A DNA stretch of 64,000 nt, taken from positions 87,218-151,217 of the forward strand of contig CAMUJH010000003.1 of assembly GCA_947089145.1 (NCBI GenBank), written 5' to 3'. Both the position numbers and the translations under genes were made by a program. Position 1 is the first letter of the stretch. Each line of letters opens with the position of its first letter. Shown one piece after another: positions 44,118 to 51,764 of this stretch. The DNA comes from an uncultured Hungatella sp. (GTDB lineage: Bacteria > Bacillota > Clostridia > Lachnospirales > Lachnospiraceae). The notes beneath the pieces were generated by a model. That model was not told the DNA's origin. It saw only the letters and a program-made list of their open reading frames with translations, and ran no database searches.

Positions 44118-44149
44118 AGGCATGCCATAAGGGCATGCCTGCTTTTTTT
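44118..44149 (+). terminator. Strong intrinsic terminator after XRE gene 1
   Basis: AGGCATGCC (44118-44126) and GGCATGCCT (44132-44140) form a perfect 9-bp stem, followed closely by seven T residues. Confidence 0.92.
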
Positions 44150-44185
44150 GCCCTGTGGCCAGGATGATGGCAGCGAACAGAAACC

Positions 44186-44246
44186 TTAAATTAGAGTATC
44201 AATACTATCGTAATTAGGTGAAAAAATATTATTTTAATGGTAAAAT
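44186..44246 (+). promoter_or_regulatory. Duplicated promoter/operator of XRE copy 2
   Basis: TTAAATTAGAGTAT (44186-44199) and TAAAAT (44241-44246) repeat the arrangement at 43652 with identical 55-bp spacing. AGTAT-CA-ATACT beside the first element is an inverted repeat. Confidence 0.6.
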
Positions 44247-44268
44247 GGATAGCAGAGAGGAGGCTGGA

Positions 44269-44625
44269 ATGGGCAAACACTTAAAAGAACTAAGGGAATC
44301 TCTGCATCTGACTCAATCAGCAGTAGGCCATCGGGTTGGGATATCCTAGCAGGTGATCAGCCGTATAGAATGTGATATTGATACGATTACAAAAGAACAG
44401 CTTCTTCTGCTGGCAGATTTTTATAATGTATCTACCGATTATATATTGGAAAGAACCCAGCTGAAGAAAACCTGCGGCAACTGGCAGCCGGAATGGAAAG
44501 CAGAGCAGGACTGCCACACATTGATTCAGACATTTAATCTTCTCAATGCGGATCAGCAGGACATGGTTTGGACAGTTATATCAAAGTTTCTGGAACAGGA
44601 AGCGAGGCGGCAGCTGCCATGTTAG
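44269..44625 (+). pseudogene. XRE-family regulator broken by an in-frame amber codon
   Basis: From ATG 44269, behind GAGAGGAGG, the frame reads MGKHLKELRESLHLTQSAVG and on to GIS, then TAG at 44347-44349, then QVISRIECDIDTITKEQLLL through to position 44625. The intact paralogue has a second Gln (CAG) at this place (LSQQVISRIE), so one C-to-T change explains the stop, inside the DNA-binding helix. The remaining frame is well preserved, so the change is recent or tolerated, perhaps by reinitiation at GTG 44353. The last 7 bases overlap the start of the LytTR gene, so loss of translation could also lower that gene's expression. Confidence 0.85.
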
Positions 44626-45335
44626 ACATAGCGGTTTGCGATGATGATGCCTGTTTCTCAAAGTATTTATTAAATCTATTATATGGATTGGGGGAAGATT
44701 ACGCCATTCCCCTGGATGTTGAGAGTTTTCCAGACGGGCGGCAGCTGCTTGAAAGAATCAGGCAGGGAAAACGATATGACCTGATTTATTTGGATATACG
44801 GATGAAAGACGTGGACGGCTTAAAAGCGGCTGAGGAAATAAGGGAAACTGACTGGAACGTACAGCTGGTGTATATCACGTCTTATGAAAAGTATATGAAA
44901 CAGGTATTTGACCAGGCTCCCATAGGATTTCTTTTAAAGCCGCTGAAAGAGTCTGAAATGGAACGGACATTCCTTCATGCAGTGAAAGTTATAGGAAACC
45001 ACGATACCTTTTATCGTTTCAGATATAACCGGGAAGACTATAAAATACCGGTTCGGGATATTTTATATTTCGAAAAACAGCTTCGCAAGGTTTATATTGT
45101 GTCAACGTCCTGGAAATACTGGGAGTACAGAAGCCTGGAGGAAATAAAGGAGGCGCTGGACAGAAGCAGGGGCCATTTTTTTCGGATACATAAGTCATAT
45201 TTGGTTAATTATGGGCATATTGTAAGGCTTGGAAGCGCTGAGGTGGAAATGAGCAATAAAAAGATACTGCCCATCAGCCGAACCTATAGGAAAGAAGTAA
45301 GTGAGCAGATGAAAAAGCTAATGGGGACATGGTAA
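44619..45335 (+). CDS. LytTR-family response regulator (AgrA/ComE-like)
   Basis: The 238-residue protein starts MLDIAVCDDDACFSKYL with the acidic pair intact. The phosphoacceptor Asp is in DLIYLDIRMKDVDGL and the switch residues in VYITSY and LLKPLKE. The C-terminal LytTR domain has IPVRDILYFEKQLRKVYIV and HFFRIHKSYLVNY. ATG 44619 lies within the end of the broken XRE gene; an upstream in-frame start (44568) falls well inside it. Its likely kinase is the GHKL gene 3 bp downstream. Confidence 0.92.
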   Translation: MLDIAVCDDDACFSKYLLNLLYGLGEDYAIPLDVESFPDGRQLLERIRQGKRYDLIYLDIRMKDVDGLKAAEEIRETDWNVQLVYITSYEKYMKQVFDQAPIGFLLKPLKESEMERTFLHAVKVIGNHDTFYRFRYNREDYKIPVRDILYFEKQLRKVYIVSTSWKYWEYRSLEEIKEALDRSRGHFFRIHKSYLVNYGHIVRLGSAEVEMSNKKILPISRTYRKEVSEQMKKLMGTW

Positions 45336-45338
45336 GGG

Positions 45339-46187
45339 ATGAAAAGACAAAAAGCAGTGAGAACAGGCCTGAATCATATGCTTAATCGGGTGGCGGGAGC
45401 TGTCGGCGGGGATAGCTGGGATAATAAGGCAGCAGGGGTGGCGGCTGCAGCTGAGATGCTTCTTGCAGTGAATCTGTCTCTGCTGGTGACGCATTGGTCT
45501 TTTACCCGGGTGCTGCGCTGCGGCAGGAATCTGTCCCTGTTTAAAAGGTGCATGAGACTGATTCGGCAGGAACTCTTTTTAGAAGAAGAGGCAGCCGCAG
45601 AGACACTGGAGCTGGGGCATGACATGAAACAGCATTTAGTCTATCTTCGGCAGCTGCTTTTAGAGGATCGTAAAGACGAAGCCCTTGACGCCATCGAAGC
45701 GTTAATCGGAAGCGCCGGAGAAAGAGGCATGGGAAAGTCCAATACAGGGAACATTGCAGTAGACGCATTGGTAAATCATGCATGGGTTACGGCAGCAAAG
45801 CAGCATATTGATTTTTATACAAAGCTTGACAGTCTGTCAGGGATTGATATCTCAAGTTTTGATTTGTGCGTCTTATTAGGGAATGCCTTGGATAATGCAA
45901 TGGAAGCTTCTGCCTTTGTGCCAATGGGCCAAAGAGCTGTATGGGCGGAAATAAGCAGCTCAAAAAGGTGCCTTTTGATCAGCCTGAAAAACCGTTATGC
46001 AGGCGGACCGGTATTCAAAAATGGACAAATGCACAAAAAGAAAGCAGGCAGGGGCCATGGGATGGGCCTGGTTTCCATGAAAAAGACAGCGGAAAAACTG
46101 GGGGGTACGATGACGATTGAGGAACACAGCGGGATCTTTTCTCTGAAAATCTGGATTCCCTGCAATATAAGGGGAAGACGGAGTTAG
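45339..46187 (+). CDS. Stripped-down GHKL histidine kinase
   Basis: The 282-residue protein has the GHKL catalytic parts of AgrC-type kinases: LGHDMKQHLVYLRQLL (phosphoacceptor His), LLGNALDNAMEA (N box) and AGRGHGMGLVSMKK (G box). Ahead of them is only one possible membrane stretch (VAAAAEMLLAVNLSLLV, about 34-50) in place of the usual five to seven. The sensor part is therefore missing or the start of the gene was lost. It is paired with the upstream LytTR regulator (3-bp gap). Confidence 0.85.
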   Translation: MKRQKAVRTGLNHMLNRVAGAVGGDSWDNKAAGVAAAAEMLLAVNLSLLVTHWSFTRVLRCGRNLSLFKRCMRLIRQELFLEEEAAAETLELGHDMKQHLVYLRQLLLEDRKDEALDAIEALIGSAGERGMGKSNTGNIAVDALVNHAWVTAAKQHIDFYTKLDSLSGIDISSFDLCVLLGNALDNAMEASAFVPMGQRAVWAEISSSKRCLLISLKNRYAGGPVFKNGQMHKKKAGRGHGMGLVSMKKTAEKLGGTMTIEEHSGIFSLKIWIPCNIRGRRS

Positions 46188-46304
46188 CTCTGATTTCGAT
46201 ATTTTCCATAATGGGGATAAATGGTGATAAAAGCAGCAGCTGAATTGAAATAATCATAAAAACGACGAGCCGGATCAGACGCTCAGGGACTGCACCACCG
46301 CACA

Positions 46305-46404
46305 TGAAAGCCCGCCGCCGAATAGACAACATGCATTCAGGTATACCAAGAGCGCCCGCCGGACTTTCATGTGTGGTGGTGCGTCCCCTGTCGGGCCCAT
46401 GAGG
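46305..46404 (+). repeat. Dispersed structured repeat, copy C
   Basis: GAAAGCCCGCCGCCGAATAG opens the copy; ATGCATTCAGG, GCGCCCGCCGGACTTTCATG and GTGGTGGTGCGTCCCC follow, ending GGGCCCATGAGG. The first hairpin has decayed (GACAAC instead of GGCGGC). It lies between two convergent genes in a 238-bp gap that otherwise shows no feature. Confidence 0.82.
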
Positions 46405-46425
46405 GTTACAGCATAAGCCATACGC

Positions 46426-47355
46426 CTATTTCTTCACGTCAATAACCGGAGATTCCGCCTTGACCATGTGAGGCTGCCCGGAGGAATAGGCGGCTTTGGC
46501 CTTGGCCTGCCTGACCTTGCGGGCTTCCGGGGTCACCTCGGCCTGAGCGCGGGTCTTAGTGCGATTGGCAATGCTTTCTCTGGCCTCCCGGGCTTCGGCA
46601 TCCAGAAGCTCTTTTTTGATGGAGTCTTCCTGCCTGCAGGCATAGCCCCCGGCTGCAAAATCTGCTGCGTCTGACTTTGTATCCGGCTGGCTGTCAGAGA
46701 GATCCGTTTTTTCGGATTCCTGGCTGTCTTTGGACACGTTTTCCTTAGACTCGTCATCCAATCCCAGTTCCGCCTTTTTGGCTTCCTCCATCTCTTTCTC
46801 CGCCTTTTGGCGCTCTGCCTCTGTAGGAAGCTTTTTGTACTCGCCGCTTTTCGTAAAATGGCCCATGGCGTCATCAAGGGAAGAGGCTTTGCAGTGTTCC
46901 TGCTTAATAAGCTCCAGTTTCTTTCCGCTGGGAATATTGGGGTTATTTTTTATATCATTAACCCTGTCCAAAGCGGCTGCGGCATGGGCGGCCTTTACCC
47001 GCTGCACGTCTTCTTTTGTTTTGCAGCTTTTCAGCTCCCGCTCATAGGCCTCCCGCTCCATCTCAATGGCTTTGGCTTTTTTGTAAGTTTCAGGATCATG
47101 CTCTTTTAGATAGTCCATCTCCTGAGAGCTGAGTCTTTTCCCGGACATCATTTTCAGCTCAATCTGGGCGGCCATCTGCTTTGAGCCGTCCCTCTGAGAT
47201 TCCCGGATGTCTTCCAACTGTTTTTGGGCGGCACTGTCCAGGGATGTTTTTCCGTCTCCCCGGTAATCGCCGCTGGACTGTTTCTTCTGCCACTTCATTT
47301 TCATCTCCATGCCTTTTGTATAGGCATTAATAGAAGTGACCATCATAATATTCAT
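46426..47355 (-). CDS. Highly charged helical protein of unknown function
   Basis: The 309-residue protein has no signal peptide or membrane segment. After an N-terminal MNIMMVTSINAYTKGMEMKM it is dominated by Lys, Glu, Ala and Asp in long helices (KLPTEAERQKAEKEMEEAKK). A Ser/Asp/Glu-rich stretch (about 200-235) follows, then a basic Ala/Arg-rich C-terminus. AAGGAGG lies 8 bases before the ATG and a promoter is visible at 47406-47435. I do not recognise the family. A flagellar or cell-surface export origin is possible but not shown. Confidence 0.75.
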   Translation of the reverse strand: MNIMMVTSINAYTKGMEMKMKWQKKQSSGDYRGDGKTSLDSAAQKQLEDIRESQRDGSKQMAAQIELKMMSGKRLSSQEMDYLKEHDPETYKKAKAIEMEREAYERELKSCKTKEDVQRVKAAHAAAALDRVNDIKNNPNIPSGKKLELIKQEHCKASSLDDAMGHFTKSGEYKKLPTEAERQKAEKEMEEAKKAELGLDDESKENVSKDSQESEKTDLSDSQPDTKSDAADFAAGGYACRQEDSIKKELLDAEAREARESIANRTKTRAQAEVTPEARKVRQAKAKAAYSSGQPHMVKAESPVIDVKK

Positions 47356-47405
47356 ATGGCAGCCTCCTTTCCGCTCCTTTAGAGAACAAATCCTTTCCTA
47401 TTTAT

Positions 47406-47435
47406 ATTATATCGTCTGAATATGTAAAATCTTAA
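47406..47435 (-). promoter_or_regulatory. Promoter for the charged helical protein
   Basis: On the minus strand, TTAAGA (47430-47435), an 18-bp spacer and TATAAT (47406-47411). Confidence 0.6.
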
Positions 47436-47504
47436 TCCTGTTTTCCCCATGACAGGAAAAACAGGCCCTGTAATGCAAGGCCCTGTAACCATGGTAAATT
47501 TCTG

Positions 47505-47533
47505 TTGATTTTTATTTTGCAACTATTTATAAT
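47505..47533 (+). promoter_or_regulatory. Promoter for the third LytTR regulator
   Basis: TTGATT (47505-47510), a 17-bp spacer and TATAAT (47528-47533). GGCCCTGTAA is repeated just upstream (47464-47473 and 47479-47488, 15 bp apart), a possible binding site. Confidence 0.7.
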
Positions 47534-47595
47534 AATCTGGGTAGCCGCGTAAAAATCAAGGCCGGCATCAAAACCAATCAGAGGAAGTGGATAAA

Positions 47596-48363
47596 ATGTA
47601 CTGCATAGCGCTATGCGATGACGAAGAAAAAGAACTTGACCGGATCGAAGGGTTCCTGGCAAGGTATCAGGACAGAAAGAAATCCATGGAATATAGAATC
47701 CGGCGCTTCACAGATGCCGAGACACTGCTTAGGCAGGTTCGGAAACAGTCGTATATCCCTGATCTCATTCTGTTAGACATTTTTATGGCCGGAAAAAACG
47801 GCATGGAGGCAGCAGCGGAGATACGGAAATTAGGCTTTTTTATGCCCATTGTATTCCTGACCACGTCAAAAGACCATGCACTGTACGCCTATGAGGTAGA
47901 CGCCATCCAATATCTTGTAAAGCCGGTGGAACAGGATCGCTTCTTTCATGCCATGGATTCTGCCATGGGACGGATGGAAAAGAGGAAAGAAAGCCAGATC
48001 GTCCTGAAGGTGGCAGGGGGAGTCTGCCACCTTGAGCCGGATGATATCGTGTACTGCGAATCGCAGAAAAATTATCAGATCCTTTATTTGACAAATGGGC
48101 TTCAAAAGGTGCGCATGACTGCGGAAAACCTGTGGAAGATTCTGGAGAAATTTTCACAGTTCGGAAAGTGCGGCCGTTCCTATATTTTAAACATGAACCA
48201 CATTGTTTCTGCAGAGAGGGAAGAGATAGCAATGGATAATAAAAGCACCATCTATATTCCTAGGAACAAAGCGGCGGAGTTTAAAAAGGCCTATTTTTCC
48301 TACTACTTTGAGCAGGGCGACGGGGAGGATGAGGCCCTGTATGAGACAAACATACCAAAATAG
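47596..48363 (+). CDS. LytTR-family response regulator
   Basis: The 255-residue protein starts MYCIALCDDEEKELDRIEGF. The phosphoacceptor Asp is in DLILLDIFMAGKNGME; IVFLTTSKDHAL and QYLVKPVEQ complete the receiver. The LytTR domain has LEPDDIVYCESQKNYQILYL and FGKCGRSYILNMNHI. ATG 47596 suits GAGGAAG nine bases upstream better than GTG 47587. Its probable partner kinase starts 287 bp downstream, beyond repeat copy D. Confidence 0.93.
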   Translation: MYCIALCDDEEKELDRIEGFLARYQDRKKSMEYRIRRFTDAETLLRQVRKQSYIPDLILLDIFMAGKNGMEAAAEIRKLGFFMPIVFLTTSKDHALYAYEVDAIQYLVKPVEQDRFFHAMDSAMGRMEKRKESQIVLKVAGGVCHLEPDDIVYCESQKNYQILYLTNGLQKVRMTAENLWKILEKFSQFGKCGRSYILNMNHIVSAEREEIAMDNKSTIYIPRNKAAEFKKAYFSYYFEQGDGEDEALYETNIPK

Positions 48364-48398
48364 AGCCAAGGCCCTGGCAGATACCTAAAAATTGCAAA

Positions 48399-48493
48399 CC
48401 TCCATGCGCCCGGCACGCACCACCACCCATGAAAGTCAGGCGGGCGCACTTGGCATACCCGAATGCATGCCGCCTAATCGGCGCCGGACTTTT
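48399..48493 (-). repeat. Dispersed structured repeat, copy D (inverted)
   Basis: Read on the minus strand it opens AAAAGTCCGGCGCCGATTAG, then GGCGGCATGCATTCGGG, TATGCCAAGTGCGCCCGCC, GACTTTCATGGGTGGTGGTG and ends GCCGGGCGCATGGAGG. It separates a LytTR regulator gene from its likely kinase gene. The outer AAAGTC/GACTTT pairing is kept. Confidence 0.85.
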
Positions 48494-48650
48494 ATAATAA
48501 ACCAATTCTCAAATGAATTCTTGAATCTATTAGGATAGGATCTTCTTTTTATCCCCAAAAATATGCAAAACATCCCATAATATAGAAGTTGTGTTTTGGA
48601 AATGGTATATTATATCTAATTTATTTATTTTCTGCAGGGAGGAATAACCT

Positions 48651-49967
48651 ATGTTGGGAGGTTCGTTTTGGGCTGCTTTTCTCAGGAATTTTATCAGTGC
48701 GGGGTTAATGCTGTCTTTTTTTCTGATGGTGGATCGCCCCAGGATTCCCATGAAAAAAGCCATATGGTGCTACGGAATATTCGGAACTGGAATGATTGTT
48801 GCCTACAGCGTGTGGTATCAGCTGGCAGCTGCTAGTTTCGTGCAGTTTGCGCCGCTATCTACCCTTCCCCTTATAGGGATTTTCTGTACGGCCATGAGCA
48901 GTGATGCCATATATCTGTCTTTATATAAAATGGCATTGGCTTTTTATCTGTTTTCCATCTGTACATTCTGCGGCGTAGATGTGGCCCGCTGGTGGTTTGG
49001 AGGAAATCTGTGGGTTGACATCGCAACCCGGTTTATCTGCATGGCTGTGATTCTCCTTTTTACCTGGTTTAAGTTCAGGAAGCAGTTTTTAAGCGGCGTG
49101 GACTTTCTCATGGAAGAAATGGACCTGTTTAGTTCCGTGACCCTGTTCGTATCCGTGATGACAGGGGCCTTAATGGCTTACTGGCCCAATCTTCAGGGAT
49201 TTTCCGTATTTAATATGGTGCGGGCGTTTTTGATACTGTTTTTAGTAGGCTTTCTGCAGTATGCCATTCTCCATCTGTACATCCATCTGGGCCAGGAGCA
49301 CTATTACCAGGCGGAGAAGGAATTGCTGGAGGTCAATGAGCAGCTGCTGCACAGCCAGATGGATCTGATGCGGGAATCAGAGAGGGAAGCGGCAAGAATC
49401 CGCCACGACATGCGCCATCACATCCTTTTGCTGAAGGAGTATGTGCAGAAAGGAGAGCTTGACGAGCTTATGGCTTACTTAAATCAGTATCAGGAAGATG
49501 TGGAAAGCTACAAGGTCACGGATATCTGCAGGAATCAGGCTGTCAACAGTATATTGACAGCCTACACAAAAAAGGCAGAGAGCCAGGGAATCGAAGTTTC
49601 CATGAACGTCAGGCTGGCAGAAGGACTTGGCATTCGGGATGTAGACTGGATCGCCATTCTTGCAAATGCCTTTGAAAATGCGATTCACGGATGTGCAGAT
49701 TCCGGGATGGCAAAGCAGTTTATCAGCATCTATATATCCCAAAAGGGAAATAAAGTGATCATACAGTGCTGCAATTCCAGCAGACCGGTAACATTCCACA
49801 AAGGGCTGCCTCAGTCGGACAAGGGCCCTGGGCTGGGAGTGTTCAGCATTAAAAAGGCTGCCTCTCTGTATGACGGGGAGACGGATTTTTCCATGAAAGA
49901 CGGGATGTTTGTAACAAGGATTCTTTTGAACCTTCCGGAGCAGGCAGAAGACGGAAGACTGATATAG
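48651..49967 (+). CDS. GHKL-family sensor histidine kinase
   Basis: The 438-residue protein has about six membrane segments in the first 220 residues, a coiled-coil linker (EKELLEVNEQLLHSQMDLM), IRHDMRHHILLLKEYV with the phosphoacceptor His, and a GHKL ATPase: WIAILANAFENAIHG (N box) and GPGLGVFSIKKAA (G box). This is the AgrC/BlpH plan for sensing peptides or membrane signals. GGGAGGA lies 7-8 bases before the ATG. It should phosphorylate the LytTR regulator at 47596. Confidence 0.92.
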   Translation: MLGGSFWAAFLRNFISAGLMLSFFLMVDRPRIPMKKAIWCYGIFGTGMIVAYSVWYQLAAASFVQFAPLSTLPLIGIFCTAMSSDAIYLSLYKMALAFYLFSICTFCGVDVARWWFGGNLWVDIATRFICMAVILLFTWFKFRKQFLSGVDFLMEEMDLFSSVTLFVSVMTGALMAYWPNLQGFSVFNMVRAFLILFLVGFLQYAILHLYIHLGQEHYYQAEKELLEVNEQLLHSQMDLMRESEREAARIRHDMRHHILLLKEYVQKGELDELMAYLNQYQEDVESYKVTDICRNQAVNSILTAYTKKAESQGIEVSMNVRLAEGLGIRDVDWIAILANAFENAIHGCADSGMAKQFISIYISQKGNKVIIQCCNSSRPVTFHKGLPQSDKGPGLGVFSIKKAASLYDGETDFSMKDGMFVTRILLNLPEQAEDGRLI

Positions 49968-49981
49968 GAACGGAGGAAGGA

Positions 49982-51673
49982 ATGAAAACTGACTATGGGA
50001 AATTGGGGAAAACGTGTGTGGAGCGTCTTAGAAGCTCCGCTGAGGAGACAGCGGCAGTGCAGATCAGGCTTCTTCTTGATTTAATATACCATAGCCGGAA
50101 TACGGAATATGGAAGAAGGTACGGATTCCACGCCATCAGCACGCCGGGAGAGTTCCAGAAAAAGGTTCCGATTACAAGCTACGGGAATTATGAGGGCTAC
50201 ATTTCGCAAATCCTTGAAGGAAAAAAACAGGTGCTTACCACAGAGCCGGCAGTGTATTTCTGCACCAGCTCCGGCTCTGTGGGGGAGCCTAAGATTGTGC
50301 CGGTTACGGAGGCTGACTTAAACATCCAGTATCTTTACGCTTACGGGGCGGTGCTGGGAATGGTGAGAGAGCATTATGGAAGCCTGCCAGAGACAGAAGT
50401 GTTTGGAAAAATCTTCCAGATCGGGGAGTTTGCAAAAATATACATGGATAACGGGATCATGAATGGAATCCGTTCTTCCTGCCTGTTTCAGTGGCTGGAC
50501 AGAAACGGAGAGTTTGATGCATCCGATTACTGTGCGCCTAAGGAGGTGCTTTTTCCCGACACTTTGGAGGATCTGCTTTATGTGAAGGTCCGCTTTGCCC
50601 TTGACCAGCCGGATATCAGGGCGATTCACGGCGTTTTTATCAATCGGGTGTGGGGAGTCATGGATTATATCAGGCGGAAATGGAACCTGCTTCTTGAGGA
50701 TATGGAACAGGGAAAGGTTCATGAGGATATTCCTTTAGGAAAAAAATGGAGGGAATATGTAAAAGACAATCTCCCGCCTAACCCGGAGCGTGCCCGGCAG
50801 CTGCGCGGCCTGTTTCCAACAGAGCCTGGGGCAGGCATGGTGGAAAAAATCTGGCCGGACATGCGGTACATACTGGCGGCAGGCGGAAAACCCTTTTCCT
50901 GCTATATGGACAGGCTGAAGGAATATACGGGAGCGATTCCCATTCACTACTATGCCTATGCGGCTTCTGAAGGCATTTTCGGAATAGCCAGGAGAATGGA
51001 TGAGCCGGACGCATACATTCTTTTTCCTGAGGCGGGCTTTTTTGAATTTCTTCCGGTAACAGGGGCCCAAAAGGAAAACGGGCGTCCATGGTTTCTATGG
51101 GAACTTTCCAAAGGGGAGAAATATGAGCTTTTGTTCACCAACCGTTCCGGGCTGTACCGATACCGGATGGGGGATGTGGTGGAAGTGGTAGATTGGTACA
51201 GCCATGCGCCGGTAGTGCGTTTTTGCTATCGCAGAAGCCAGGTACTCAATGGCGCAGGGGAAAAAACCAACCAGGAACAGATTGAGGAGGCCATAGGCCG
51301 GTTTGCCGCAAAGACAGGGGTAAGCCTTACAGGATACTGCGTGCAGGAGGAAATGCGGGGCGAGGTGCCTGGCTACCTGTTCTACATGGAATGCTGTCAG
51401 GAGGAATGCCCTTCAAATGCCTCTGACAGGTCAGGCGCTTTGGCGGAAGAGGTGTTGGATGAGTGTCTTGGCTGGGCCAATTACCAGTACAGAAGCCGCA
51501 GGACACTGGGGCTGATTCGAAGGCCCCGCATCTCATATCTGCAGGAGGGAAGCTTCCGCAGATATGAAAGCTATCTGGCAGCCAGGGGCATCCCCAGAGG
51601 GCAGGGCAAGCGGGTCTGCGTTTTGGATACGGCGGATAAGAAGCTGTTTTTTGCATCAGAGCAGGCCGTTTAG
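49982..51673 (+). CDS. GH3-family acyl-adenylate/amido synthetase-like protein
   Basis: The 563-residue protein resembles the GH3 auxin-responsive family, part of the ANL (acyl-adenylating) fold. VYFCTSSGSVGEPKIVPVT is the P-loop-like motif, and FLWELSKGEKYELLFTNRSG and YRYRMGDVVEVV follow in order. Plant members join carboxylic acids to amino acids; bacterial roles are mostly unknown. It has no membrane segment. It starts 14 bp after the sensor kinase gene, so it is likely in the same operon and may depend on that signalling system. Confidence 0.88.
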   Translation: MKTDYGKLGKTCVERLRSSAEETAAVQIRLLLDLIYHSRNTEYGRRYGFHAISTPGEFQKKVPITSYGNYEGYISQILEGKKQVLTTEPAVYFCTSSGSVGEPKIVPVTEADLNIQYLYAYGAVLGMVREHYGSLPETEVFGKIFQIGEFAKIYMDNGIMNGIRSSCLFQWLDRNGEFDASDYCAPKEVLFPDTLEDLLYVKVRFALDQPDIRAIHGVFINRVWGVMDYIRRKWNLLLEDMEQGKVHEDIPLGKKWREYVKDNLPPNPERARQLRGLFPTEPGAGMVEKIWPDMRYILAAGGKPFSCYMDRLKEYTGAIPIHYYAYAASEGIFGIARRMDEPDAYILFPEAGFFEFLPVTGAQKENGRPWFLWELSKGEKYELLFTNRSGLYRYRMGDVVEVVDWYSHAPVVRFCYRRSQVLNGAGEKTNQEQIEEAIGRFAAKTGVSLTGYCVQEEMRGEVPGYLFYMECCQEECPSNASDRSGALAEEVLDECLGWANYQYRSRRTLGLIRRPRISYLQEGSFRRYESYLAARGIPRGQGKRVCVLDTADKKLFFASEQAV

Positions 51674-51678
51674 ATTGG

Positions 51679-51734
51679 CAGCCCGGTGCCTCTAACGGCC
51701 GCAAAACAGGGGTTTTAAGCTGCCTCCCGGGCTG
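51679..51734. terminator. Possible bidirectional hairpin between convergent genes
   Basis: CAGCCCGG (51679-51686) pairs with CCGGGCTG (51727-51734), with a 40-base loop holding smaller GC-rich stems; no T-run. Confidence 0.35.
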
Positions 51735-51764
51735 GAAGATCCGGCCCGGGAAGACAAAACATCC

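Noticed and set aside
44353-44625. Separate short XRE gene starting at GTG 44353
   Set aside because: It lacks the first half of the helix-turn-helix and continues the frame before the amber codon, so it is part of one broken gene.
46015-46332. Minus-strand frame with a hydrophobic stretch, possible AgrB-like remnant
   Set aside because: It overlaps the kinase gene and repeat copy C, has no ribosome site and no AgrB motif.
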